From positions 185,535 to 249,534 of the forward strand of contig JAFRQQ010000020.1 of the NCBI GenBank assembly GCA_017428525.1: a stretch of DNA of 64,000 bases, in the 5' to 3' direction. Under the pieces are notes generated by a model. It was not told the origin of the DNA. It did no database searches and saw nothing but the letters and a program-made list of their open reading frames with translations. Made by a program: the position numbers and the translations under genes. Shown piece after piece: positions 16,931 to 24,161 of the stretch. Numbering within the stretch: the stretch's first letter is position 1; each line of letters starts with the position of its first letter. The DNA is from Clostridia bacterium. Its GTDB lineage: Bacteria; Bacillota; Clostridia; Oscillospirales; Acutalibacteraceae.

Positions 16931-17662
16931 ATGACAGACACCTATCGATTCGCGGATACCGTTGTCGCGGTGGACGCGCTTTATCCCGCCGTGCATGCGT
17001 ATTGCAGCGCCTACCGCTGCACAGGCACGCCGGCGCTGACCGTGCGCATCACGCAGGCGGACATTGACGCCGAGCGCCGGAAATCCGCTGATGAAGACCG
17101 CGCGGAGGGCCGGCCGGTGCACGCGTTTGCGGATGATTATCTGGAAACGCTGGCCGTCTATCGGAAGATTGCCGAATGGATGCCGCAACGGGACACGGTG
17201 CTGCTGCACGGCTCGGCCGTCGCTGTGGACGGCGCGGCCTATCTCTTCACCGCCAAAAGCGGCACCGGCAAATCCACGCACACCGCCCTGTGGCAGGCGG
17301 CCTTCGGCAGCCGGGCGGTCATGATCAACGACGACAAGCCCCTGCTGCGCATCGCGCCGGACAGCGTGACCGTCTTCGGCACACCGTGGGACGGCAAGCA
17401 CCGACGCAGCTCCAACTGCGCCGCGCCGCTGCACGCGATGTGCATCCTCGAGCGCGCCGCGCAGACGCAGGTCGTGCCGATTTCCGCCTCGCAGGCCATG
17501 CCGCTGCTCCTGCAGCAGGTCTACCGGCCCGCGGACCCGGTAGCGCTTGCGGCTACGCTCCGCCTGCTCGACCGTCTGACGCAGACCGTGCCGCTCTATC
17601 GCATGGGCTGCAACATGGCGCCCTCTGCCGCCGAAATCGCCTACGAGGCCATGAAAGGATAA
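16931..17662 (+). CDS. HPr kinase-like P-loop protein (HprK/PEPCK fold)
   Basis: The 243-residue protein resembles the HPr-kinase-related proteins of RiPP clusters. VLLHGSAVAVDG near residue 90, Walker A AKSGTGKST at 108-116, INDDKPLL near 132 and FGTPWDGKHR near 149 follow the order of the HprK fold. In lasso-peptide clusters such kinases phosphorylate a Ser of the peptide; here there is no lasso synthetase. No strong Shine-Dalgarno precedes the ATG, so translation is probably coupled to the lipoprotein gene. It is followed by a PqqD-like gene 3 bases later. The equivalent at 48027-49151 is fused to its PqqD domain. Confidence 0.8.
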   Translation: MTDTYRFADTVVAVDALYPAVHAYCSAYRCTGTPALTVRITQADIDAERRKSADEDRAEGRPVHAFADDYLETLAVYRKIAEWMPQRDTVLLHGSAVAVDGAAYLFTAKSGTGKSTHTALWQAAFGSRAVMINDDKPLLRIAPDSVTVFGTPWDGKHRRSSNCAAPLHAMCILERAAQTQVVPISASQAMPLLLQQVYRPADPVALAATLRLLDRLTQTVPLYRMGCNMAPSAAEIAYEAMKG

Positions 17663-17665
17663 GCT

Positions 17666-17926
17666 ATGAAACTCAAACAGGAATTTATCGCCTATGATAC
17701 GGATGGGCTGTCGATGCTCGTGCCGACCGGCAGCGCCGGTTTCGCCGGGCTCGTGCAGGGCAACCGCACCCTCGGCGTGATTCTTTCCCTGCTGCAATCC
17801 GAGACCACCGAAGCCGAGGTCGTCGCCGCCATGCTTGCGCGCTTCGACGCGCCGGAGGACGTGATTGCCCGGGATGTGCGCCGCGTGATCGACGCGCTGC
17901 GCGGCGTCGGTGCCCTCGATGAATAA
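17666..17926 (+). CDS. PqqD-like peptide recognition protein
   Basis: The 86-residue protein fits the PqqD family in size and pattern: an N-terminal beta region (FIAYDTDGLSMLVPTGSAGFAGLVQGNRTLGVILSLL split here as two halves) and a C-terminal helical part with EVVAAMLARFDAPEDVIARDVRRVIDALRGVGALDE. PqqD-like domains bind leader peptides for RiPP enzymes. The ATG at 17666 lies 3 bases after the kinase stop with AAAGGA upstream, and the gene overlaps the peptidase gene by 8 bases. Its partner is likely the adjacent kinase. Confidence 0.8.
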   Translation: MKLKQEFIAYDTDGLSMLVPTGSAGFAGLVQGNRTLGVILSLLQSETTEAEVVAAMLARFDAPEDVIARDVRRVIDALRGVGALDE

Positions 17927-18377
17927 GCAGCTTTCACTGGAAGAATATCTGCGCGAAAACGGCAGCCTGACCTATTCCAACATCGGCGTGAGCATGATGC
18001 CGCTGCTGCGGCAGGGACGCGATCTGCTGACGCTGCAGGCAAAGGGGCAGGCGCGCTGCGAGGTCGGCGACGTCGTGCTGTATCGCAGGGCGTCCGGCAA
18101 GCTTGTGATGCACCGCATCGTCGCGGTGCAGGAAGCGGACTATGTGCTGCGCGGCGACAACTGCACGGGCGACGAGCCCGGCGTTACGGACGCGCAGATC
18201 CTCGGCGTGATGACCGGCTATGTCCGCGGCGGCAAAACGCACAGCATCACGGAGCCGGGGTATCGCCTGTATTCGCGCTATGTTCTGCGCGCGGCCCGGC
18301 TGCGCATTCCGATTCTGAAGGTACGGCACCGCATCCGCCGCCGGCTGTGGCGGCTTCTGAAAGCCAAAAAACAATAA
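17919..18377 (+). CDS. S24/S26-type (signal peptidase-like) peptidase
   Basis: The 152-residue protein has signal-peptidase-like motifs: GVSMMPLL with Ser25, VMHRIVAV with His65 in place of the usual Lys (as in Sec11/SipW types), and VLRGDN with Asp80. No N-terminal membrane segment is present; the C-terminus is strongly basic (RIRRRLWRLLKAKK) and could bind membrane or a partner. ATG 17919 overlaps the PqqD stop (ATGAATAA); a GTG at 17910 is an alternative. Paralogous to the protein at 44124-44660. It probably processes a peptide or protein made in this operon, but a repressor-like role cannot be excluded. Confidence 0.75.
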   Translation: MNKQLSLEEYLRENGSLTYSNIGVSMMPLLRQGRDLLTLQAKGQARCEVGDVVLYRRASGKLVMHRIVAVQEADYVLRGDNCTGDEPGVTDAQILGVMTGYVRGGKTHSITEPGYRLYSRYVLRAARLRIPILKVRHRIRRRLWRLLKAKKQ

Positions 18378-18385
18378 AGAATCAA

Positions 18386-18430
18386 CCCCGGTCACGGCAG
18401 ATTGAACCGTGATCGGGGCTGTTGTTTATT
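18386..18430. terminator. Bidirectional terminator between convergent genes
   Basis: A 12-base stem (CCCCGGTCACGG, one G-U pair) with a 9-base loop occupies 18386-18418. T-rich sequence lies on both sides, so it can serve the operon on the plus strand and the secreted protein gene on the minus strand. Confidence 0.8.
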
Positions 18431-18439
18431 CGGGTGAGG

Positions 18440-18931
18440 TTATGCGCCGATGGGCAGATTGCTGAAAATCGACATCAGCGCGCTGAAGAACCGCTGCAGG
18501 AAGCCAATCAGCATGGAGAAGAAGCCGCCCCCGTTGCCGGTCACCGTAAACGGCACAAGCACATACAGCGCGGTATCCGAGCCGCGGATCGCCTTCGCGT
18601 TTTCCAGGTTGCAGTCGACCGTCACATTCGCGCCGAACACATAGCCGCTGTCGGCCGTGAGCTTCATGGAGAGCAGGTAGGTGTCGCCCACCTTCATCTC
18701 GCCCGTGTAGGCGTCCTTGCCCTCATCCGGGATCAGATCGGCCATCGCGATCGAAACGCCCTCGGTGCGGATGGTGACGAACTTCTCGACGTCCGCATAG
18801 GTGTAGCCGCCCGCGCGCCCGCTCACGCGCACCGTGACGGAATCAATGCTCGTTGCGGCGAACGCCTGCAGCGGAAGCAGGCTCAGCAGGAGCGCTGCCA
18901 TGACCAGCGCAAGGATCTTTTTCAGTTTCAT
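18440..18931 (-). CDS. Small secreted protein with amphipathic C-terminal tail
   Basis: The 163-residue protein has a signal peptide (MKLKKILALVMAALLL...AFA), a beta-rich domain of about 100 residues (IDSVTVRVSGRAGGYTYADVE onward, with GDTYLLSMKLTADSGYVFG) that looks like an Ig/FN3-type fold, and a hydrophobic tail (about 130-163) ending FSNLPIGA. The ATG at 18931 follows GGGAGGAC; codons further upstream in frame precede the promoter. Function unknown. The tail resembles those of the proteins at 16092-16421, 36822-38048 and 41114-42319. Confidence 0.75.
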   Translation of the reverse strand: MKLKKILALVMAALLLSLLPLQAFAATSIDSVTVRVSGRAGGYTYADVEKFVTIRTEGVSIAMADLIPDEGKDAYTGEMKVGDTYLLSMKLTADSGYVFGANVTVDCNLENAKAIRGSDTALYVLVPFTVTGNGGGFFSMLIGFLQRFFSALMSIFSNLPIGA

Positions 18932-18971
18932 AGATTTGTCCTCCCGTGTTGCATCTGATGAATTTGACTGT

Positions 18972-19000
18972 AGTATACCATAGAATCGGCGGCGTTGCAA
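18972..19000 (-). promoter_or_regulatory. Promoter of the small secreted protein gene
   Basis: On the minus strand TTGCAA (18995-19000) and TATACT (18972-18977) are spaced by 17 bases. Confidence 0.65.
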
Positions 19001-19060
19001 CCGCAAACCGCGGAATTTGTCCGAAACGCGGATTTTTTTCGTATTTTCCCTTGCGTCCGG

Positions 19061-19089
19061 TGGACAATTCGCGTAAAATATGCTATAGT
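19061..19089 (+). promoter_or_regulatory. Promoter of the cation efflux gene
   Basis: TGGACA (19061-19066) and TATAGT (19084-19089) are spaced by 17 bases. The position supports the GTG start at 19120, because the ATG at 19090 would be at or before the transcript start. Confidence 0.65.
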
Positions 19090-19119
19090 ATGAAAAAACA
19101 AAAGCGGGAGGTGCGGGGC

Positions 19120-19722
19120 GTGAAGCGAACTGCGCTGGCTGCGGTCGTCGCAGGCGCCGCCGTCAATTTTCTGCTGTTTCTGGTAAAGCTCTATGTCGGG
19201 GTCGCGACCAATTCGCTTTCCGTCTACTGCGACGCGGTCAACAATCTCGGCGATACCTTCGCCTGCGGCGTGGCCGTGCTGGGCTTCGCGCTGAGCCGCC
19301 GGCTGGACGCCCGTCGTGCGGGGCGGGAGCAGAGCCTTGCCACCTTTGTGATCAGCATCGTCATCGCCGTGACCGGCTTTTATTTCGTCTATAACGGGCT
19401 CGAGCGGCTGCTCTATCCCCTGCCGATCTCCTATTCCGCGGGCTACGCGGCGGTCATCGCCGCCACGATCGCGGTCAAGCTCCTGCTCGCGCTGCTCTTT
19501 CATCGCGCCGGCAAAGCGTCGCCCTCGCCGGTGCTGCGCGCGCTGGTGCTCGACAGCATGCTGGACTGCTTCATTACGCTGTTCGCCCTGATGGGGCTGT
19601 TCCTGATCGTCCGCGTCCGTTTTGCGGCGGACGGGGTGTTCGCCATTCTCTGCGGCGCCGCCGTCACGGTTTCCGCCGTGCGCGCCGTTATTGCCGAGGC
19701 GAGGTATCTGATCAATGAATAA
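19120..19722 (+). CDS. Short cation diffusion facilitator-like membrane protein
   Basis: The 200-residue protein is a CDF/cation efflux family member with about six membrane segments. TM2 carries SVYCDAVNNLGDTFACG (Asp38 and Asp45) and TM5 LDSMLDCFITL, a D-x3-D pair where the family has its metal site. It ends right after the membrane domain, lacking the ~90-residue cytoplasmic domain of typical CDFs (~300 aa). GTG at 19120 has GGGAGG 7 bases upstream and is preferred to the upstream ATG. Zn2+, Fe2+ or Mn2+ export is expected for the family, but the metal is unknown. The metallophosphoesterase follows after 40 bases. Confidence 0.72.
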   Translation: MKRTALAAVVAGAAVNFLLFLVKLYVGVATNSLSVYCDAVNNLGDTFACGVAVLGFALSRRLDARRAGREQSLATFVISIVIAVTGFYFVYNGLERLLYPLPISYSAGYAAVIAATIAVKLLLALLFHRAGKASPSPVLRALVLDSMLDCFITLFALMGLFLIVRVRFAADGVFAILCGAAVTVSAVRAVIAEARYLINE

Positions 19723-19762
19723 TTATAACAGGCTATATAGAAATTATCAAGGAGTGGAACCA

Positions 19763-21049
19763 ATGGCAAAGAAAGAAAAAGTCAAGAAGACCCCGAAGCA
19801 GAGAGCGAAGACGGCGGGCAAGGTGATCGGCATCATCCTGCTGGTGATCGCGGTGCTTGCCGGCGCGCTTGCGCTGGCCAACTACATCAGCATCCGCGCC
19901 AACCGCGCCTTCGTTGAAAACACCCTGCAGCCTGCGGTCTATGAAAATCAATTGCAGCCGACGCTGGACGCCGACGGCTATTATTCCTTCACCGCGGACC
20001 GCGAGCTGAAGGTGATGCAGCTCACGGACATCCACATCGGCGGCGGCATCATGAGCGTCAAGAAGGACACGATGGCCCTCAACGCCGTTGCGGCAATGGT
20101 CACGGCGGAGAAGCCGGATCTCGTGGTCGTCACGGGCGACGTCGCCTATCCCGTGCCCTTCCAGAGCGGCACGTTCAACAACAAGCTCAGCGCGCAGCTC
20201 TTCGCGCAGACGATGGAGAAGCTCGGCGTCTACTGGTGCCTTGCCTTCGGCAACCATGATACCGAGGCCTATTCCTTCTTCACCCGCGAGGATATCGCGG
20301 CGATGTATGAGGATCACGACGCCTATCCGCACTGCCTGTTCCAGAGCGGCCCGACGGAGGTGGACGGCGTGGGCAACTATGTGATCAACGTGCGCAATTC
20401 CGCCGGCAAGATCACGCAGAGCCTGATCATGCTCGATTCCCATTCCTACACGGACAACGACTACCTCGGCATCCTCTGGCGCTATGACTGCATCCACAAG
20501 GACCAGGTCGACTGGTATGAAAAGCAGCTCGACGCGCTCGCGGCCGAAAACGGCGGCGAAATGCCGAAATCCCTGCTGTTCTATCACATTCCGATCAAGG
20601 AAACGCAGGACGCTTATTATGAGTGGCGCGACAATGACTTCACCGACACGGAGAATGTGGAATACGTCTTCGGCAAGGCCGGCGAGCACAAGGTCGTCGT
20701 CTATTCGAGCGAGCACAACGAAGGGCTGTTTGACGCGGTTCTGGCCAAGGGCTCCACGCAGGGTCTGTTCTTCGGCCACGACCATCTGAACAACTTCTCG
20801 CTCAAATACAAGGGCATCCCGATGACCTACGGCTACGCGGTGGACTATCTGGCCTATGTCGGCATCGCGAAGGTCGGCCTGCAGCGCGGCTGCACGATGA
20901 TCACCCTCGCGCCGGACGGCAGCTTCACCTATTCGCAGGAGAACTACTATCAGGATAAATATCAGCCCGCGCAGGCGAAGGAGCAGGTGGAAATGATCGA
21001 CCTGAACGAGGACCCGGATTTCGGCCAGAACGCGACGGCGAAAAAATAA
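19763..21049 (+). CDS. Membrane-anchored metallophosphoesterase
   Basis: The 428-residue protein has a basic cytoplasmic N-terminus and one membrane segment (GKVIGIILLVIAVLAGALAL, about 19-38), with the phosphoesterase domain outside. Calcineurin-like motifs are all present: QLTDIHIGG, VVTGDVAY, FGNHDTEA and FFGHDHLNNF, plus SLLFYHIPIKE. ATG 19763 has AAGGAG 10 bases upstream. The substrate could be a nucleotide, phospholipid or wall-teichoic phosphodiester. A strong terminator follows the gene. Confidence 0.88.
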   Translation: MAKKEKVKKTPKQRAKTAGKVIGIILLVIAVLAGALALANYISIRANRAFVENTLQPAVYENQLQPTLDADGYYSFTADRELKVMQLTDIHIGGGIMSVKKDTMALNAVAAMVTAEKPDLVVVTGDVAYPVPFQSGTFNNKLSAQLFAQTMEKLGVYWCLAFGNHDTEAYSFFTREDIAAMYEDHDAYPHCLFQSGPTEVDGVGNYVINVRNSAGKITQSLIMLDSHSYTDNDYLGILWRYDCIHKDQVDWYEKQLDALAAENGGEMPKSLLFYHIPIKETQDAYYEWRDNDFTDTENVEYVFGKAGEHKVVVYSSEHNEGLFDAVLAKGSTQGLFFGHDHLNNFSLKYKGIPMTYGYAVDYLAYVGIAKVGLQRGCTMITLAPDGSFTYSQENYYQDKYQPAQAKEQVEMIDLNEDPDFGQNATAKK

Positions 21050-21063
21050 CGGAAGATACAGCA

Positions 21064-21098
21064 AGCGGCTGTGCCGGATCGGCACAGCCGCTGTTTTT
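21064..21098 (+). terminator. Terminator of the metallophosphoesterase gene
   Basis: A perfect 12-base stem (AGCGGCTGTGCC, loop GGATC) is followed by GTTTTTTA. It also separates this gene from the convergent SPFH gene. Confidence 0.93.
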
Positions 21099-22168
21099 TA
21101 TGTCATTTCCTCCGGCCGTTTCGCGCCGCAGGTGCCGCAGAACGGGCTGTCGTTGACGCAGCCGCAGTCCGGGCATTTCCATTTTTCGTTCAGATTCAGC
21201 GCGCGTTCCTCCTCCCGCTGCCGGATCGACGCCGCCATGCGGTCAAAGGGATTAACAAACGCCGCCGCTGCGACGCCGCCTCCGCCGGGATTTGCCGCCG
21301 CGGTGCGCATCGCATCCGCCTGCGCGCTTGCCAGCGCCGCGCCTGCCATGGCCGGATCCCGCAGCACTGCGGTCGCCTGCAGCTGCGTGAGCCGCGCCGC
21401 GTCCGCATCGGTCAGCCGCAGATAGGTGAGCGCGACGGATTCGATCGTCAATCCGCGCATGCCCGCCTGCTGCGCATTCAGCTGCGCCGTGATCTCCGCG
21501 CAGAGCGTCGGCACAAGCGCCGGGAATTCCGACGGTCGCATCCCGTCCGAAAGCCGGTCGCTCAGGACGGTTTGCAGCACCTGCACGAATTCCGCGGTCA
21601 GCTGCGGCGCAAGCGTCGCGCGCTCGATCCGGTCGCCGCCGCGGGGCATGGTGTTGAAAAACAGGAGCGGGTCCGTGATGCGATAGGAGTAAACGCCCGC
21701 GAATTCCACGCCGACGTCCGCGTCGTAACCGATGCTGCCGTCACGCACGCGGCCGACCGCCGCGCCCTGAAACGGATTGTCAAGGCATTCCTTCGTATTC
21801 AGATAATAAACGCGCTGCACCACGGGCGCGTCGCCGCCGAAGGCGACCCTGCGCCGCACATCCTGCGCGAGCCCCGAAAGAAACTGCGTGGCGCCCGAGC
21901 GGGAGTAGACATGCTCGCCGGGCTGATCGCACACGTCGACCGCCTTGCCCATATCCGTCACGATGGCGCATTGCCCGTCCGCGACCGAAACGATCGAGCC
22001 GTCCGTGATGATCTCATCGCTGCCCTGATTGGACGACGCCGCCGCAGTGCGTTTCCGCCCGCGCACGAGCAGCAGCTCCGCCGGCAGCGCGTCGCAGAAG
22101 AAGGCTTCCTTCCACGCATCGCCCAGCGCGCCGCGTACGGACGCGCTGACAGCCTGAAACAGTCCCAT
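21098..22168 (-). CDS. SPFH-domain protein with C-terminal zinc ribbon
   Basis: The 356-residue protein has an SPFH (stomatin/prohibitin-like) domain over about residues 40-270, of the type called virion core protein/YdjI-like, and a C-terminal zinc ribbon CPDCG...CGTCG in the last 30 residues. Such proteins form membrane-associated assemblies of uncertain function, often in stress or membrane-protection loci. GGGG precedes the ATG at 22168, which lies 11 bases after the glmS stop, so the gene is probably co-transcribed with glmS. No membrane segment is evident. Confidence 0.85.
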   Translation of the reverse strand: MGLFQAVSASVRGALGDAWKEAFFCDALPAELLLVRGRKRTAAASSNQGSDEIITDGSIVSVADGQCAIVTDMGKAVDVCDQPGEHVYSRSGATQFLSGLAQDVRRRVAFGGDAPVVQRVYYLNTKECLDNPFQGAAVGRVRDGSIGYDADVGVEFAGVYSYRITDPLLFFNTMPRGGDRIERATLAPQLTAEFVQVLQTVLSDRLSDGMRPSEFPALVPTLCAEITAQLNAQQAGMRGLTIESVALTYLRLTDADAARLTQLQATAVLRDPAMAGAALASAQADAMRTAAANPGGGGVAAAAFVNPFDRMAASIRQREEERALNLNEKWKCPDCGCVNDSPFCGTCGAKRPEEMT

Positions 22169-22179
22169 GCCGCCGCCCC

Positions 22180-24060
22180 TTATTCCACGGTGACGGATTT
22201 GGCGAGGTTGCGCGGCTTATCCACATCCAGGCCGCGTGACACGCTCAGATAATAACCGAGCAGCTGCAGCGGCACGACCGCGAGGCTCGCCATGAAGTGC
22301 GGATCGGTTTTCGGCACATAGACCGTGAAATCCGCCGCGTCCTCCACGCTGTAATTGCCGTAGCCGGTCAGCCCCATCAGATAAGCGCCGCGCGCCTTGC
22401 ACTCCACCATGTTGCTCACGGTCTTTTCATAAAGTGCGCTTTGCGTGAGCACGCCGATGACCAGCGTGCCCTCCTCGATCAGACTGATCGTGCCGTGCTT
22501 GAGCTCGCCCGCCGCATAGGCCTCGGAATGCAGATAGCTGATTTCCTTCATCTTCAGACTGCCTTCCAGGCTGATCGCGTAATCGATGCCGCGGCCGATG
22601 AAGAAAGCGTCATGCGCGTTGGAGAATTTCGCCGCAAACCACTGCAGGCGGTCTTTATCTTCCAGCAGACGCGCGATCTTGTCCGGGATGGTCTCGAGCT
22701 CCGTCAGATAATCCGCATAGGCCTGCGCGTCGATTTCCTCACGCACGCGGGCAAACTGCACGGCCAGCAGATACATCGCCATAAGCTGCGCGGAATAGGC
22801 CTTGGTGGTCGCCACGGCGATCTCCGGGCCGGCGACGGTATAAAAGACGGAATCCGCCTCGCGCGCGATGGAGGAGCCGACGGTGTTGACGATGCCGAGC
22901 GTTTTGATGCCCAGGCGCTTGGCCTCGCGCAGCGCGGCAAGGCTGTCCGCCGTTTCGCCGGACTGTGACACGATGACGACCAGCGCGTCTTTATCAAGCA
23001 GCAGACGGCGGTAGCGGAATTCCGACGCGAGCTCCACGCGCACGGGAATCGCCGCGAGATCCTCAAAGATATACTGCGCCGCGACGCCCACATGCCAGGC
23101 CGACCCGCAGGCGACGATGTGCAGCTGCGACACGCGCCGGATCTCCTCCTCCGACAGGCCGACGCTGCTCAGATCGATCTCCTTGCCCGTTTCCGTTTCG
23201 CGCAGCACGCTGTGGAGCGTATCGCGCACGGCCTTGGGCTGCTCGTGGATCTCCTTCATCATGAAATGCTCGAAGCCGCCCTTTTCTGCCGCCTCGGCGT
23301 CCCATGTGATCGTTGTCAGCTGCTTTTCGACCTGCTCGCCGTCCAGATTGTAGAAGGCGACGCTGCCGGGGCGCACGCAGGCCATTTCCAGATTGTCGAT
23401 ATAATAGACGCTGCGCGTGCGATTGAGGATCGCGGGCACGTCGGAGGCGATGAAGCTCTCCCCCTCCGTCACGCCGATGATCATCGGCGAATCCTTGCGC
23501 GCAACATAGATCTCGCCCGGGTAATCGCGGAACATCACGGCCAGCGCGTAGCTGCCGCGCACGCGCACCATGGTTTTCGCCAGCGCGTCGATCGGCCCGA
23601 TGCCGTATTTTTTATAGTAGTATTCCACCAGCTTGATGGCCACTTCCGTGTCTGTTTCGCTGTAGAAGCTGTAGCCGTTCTTGCGCAGCTTTTCCTTGAG
23701 CTCCGCATAGTTCTCGATGATGCCGTTGTGCACGCCCACCACGTCGGAGGGATCCGCGCTGCGGTCGTGATCCTCCGGCGCGCCGGAAACATGCGGATGC
23801 GCGTTGCGCTCGCTCGGCTCCCCGTGGGTGGCCCAGCGGGTATGGCCGATGCCGACGTTGCCGGCAAGCGCGCGGCCTTCGTCCGTTTTCTCGGCCAGCG
23901 CACGCAGACGCCCCTTGGATTTGACGATCTGCACGGGGGCGTCCCCGTCCCGCACCGCAAGGCCTGCGGAGTCATAGCCGCGGTATTCGAGCTTTGCCAG
24001 CCCCTCGAGCAAGATCGGCGCCGCCTTCGCGGGGCCGGTATAGCCGACGATTCCACACAT
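22180..24060 (-). CDS. glmS: Glutamine--fructose-6-phosphate aminotransferase
   Basis: The 626-residue enzyme makes glucosamine-6-phosphate from fructose-6-phosphate and glutamine, the first step to UDP-GlcNAc for the cell wall. The N-terminal class II glutaminase begins MCGIVGYTG with catalytic Cys2; two SIS domains follow (CGSAWHVG, SQSGETADSLAAL, then GRGIDYAISLEGSLKMKEISY), and the C-terminus DKPRNLAKSVTVE is conserved. GGAGG lies 8 bases before the ATG. A promoter is at 24105-24133; the 100-base leader is too short and lacks a visible glmS ribozyme. Confidence 0.97.
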   Translation of the reverse strand: MCGIVGYTGPAKAAPILLEGLAKLEYRGYDSAGLAVRDGDAPVQIVKSKGRLRALAEKTDEGRALAGNVGIGHTRWATHGEPSERNAHPHVSGAPEDHDRSADPSDVVGVHNGIIENYAELKEKLRKNGYSFYSETDTEVAIKLVEYYYKKYGIGPIDALAKTMVRVRGSYALAVMFRDYPGEIYVARKDSPMIIGVTEGESFIASDVPAILNRTRSVYYIDNLEMACVRPGSVAFYNLDGEQVEKQLTTITWDAEAAEKGGFEHFMMKEIHEQPKAVRDTLHSVLRETETGKEIDLSSVGLSEEEIRRVSQLHIVACGSAWHVGVAAQYIFEDLAAIPVRVELASEFRYRRLLLDKDALVVIVSQSGETADSLAALREAKRLGIKTLGIVNTVGSSIAREADSVFYTVAGPEIAVATTKAYSAQLMAMYLLAVQFARVREEIDAQAYADYLTELETIPDKIARLLEDKDRLQWFAAKFSNAHDAFFIGRGIDYAISLEGSLKMKEISYLHSEAYAAGELKHGTISLIEEGTLVIGVLTQSALYEKTVSNMVECKARGAYLMGLTGYGNYSVEDAADFTVYVPKTDPHFMASLAVVPLQLLGYYLSVSRGLDVDKPRNLAKSVTVE

Positions 24061-24104
24061 ATCAATGATCCTCCATAATTATTATTTTTGATTATTCTAT
24101 CTGT

Positions 24105-24133
24105 ATTCTATCATACTTTGCATCATTTCGCAA
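24105..24133 (-). promoter_or_regulatory. Promoter of glmS
   Basis: On the minus strand TTGCGA (24128-24133) and TAGAAT (24105-24110) are spaced by 17 bases, about 45 bases before the start. Confidence 0.6.
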
Positions 24134-24161
24134 CTAAAAATTGAAAACCGTCCCGCGCCGG

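Noticed and set aside
16092..18377. Lasso peptide cluster
   Set aside because: HprK and PqqD parts are present but no asparagine-synthetase-like cyclase or transglutaminase-like peptidase is found.
24061..24161. glmS ribozyme upstream of glmS
   Set aside because: The gap is about 100 bases and AT-rich with a promoter; no ribozyme-like core is visible.
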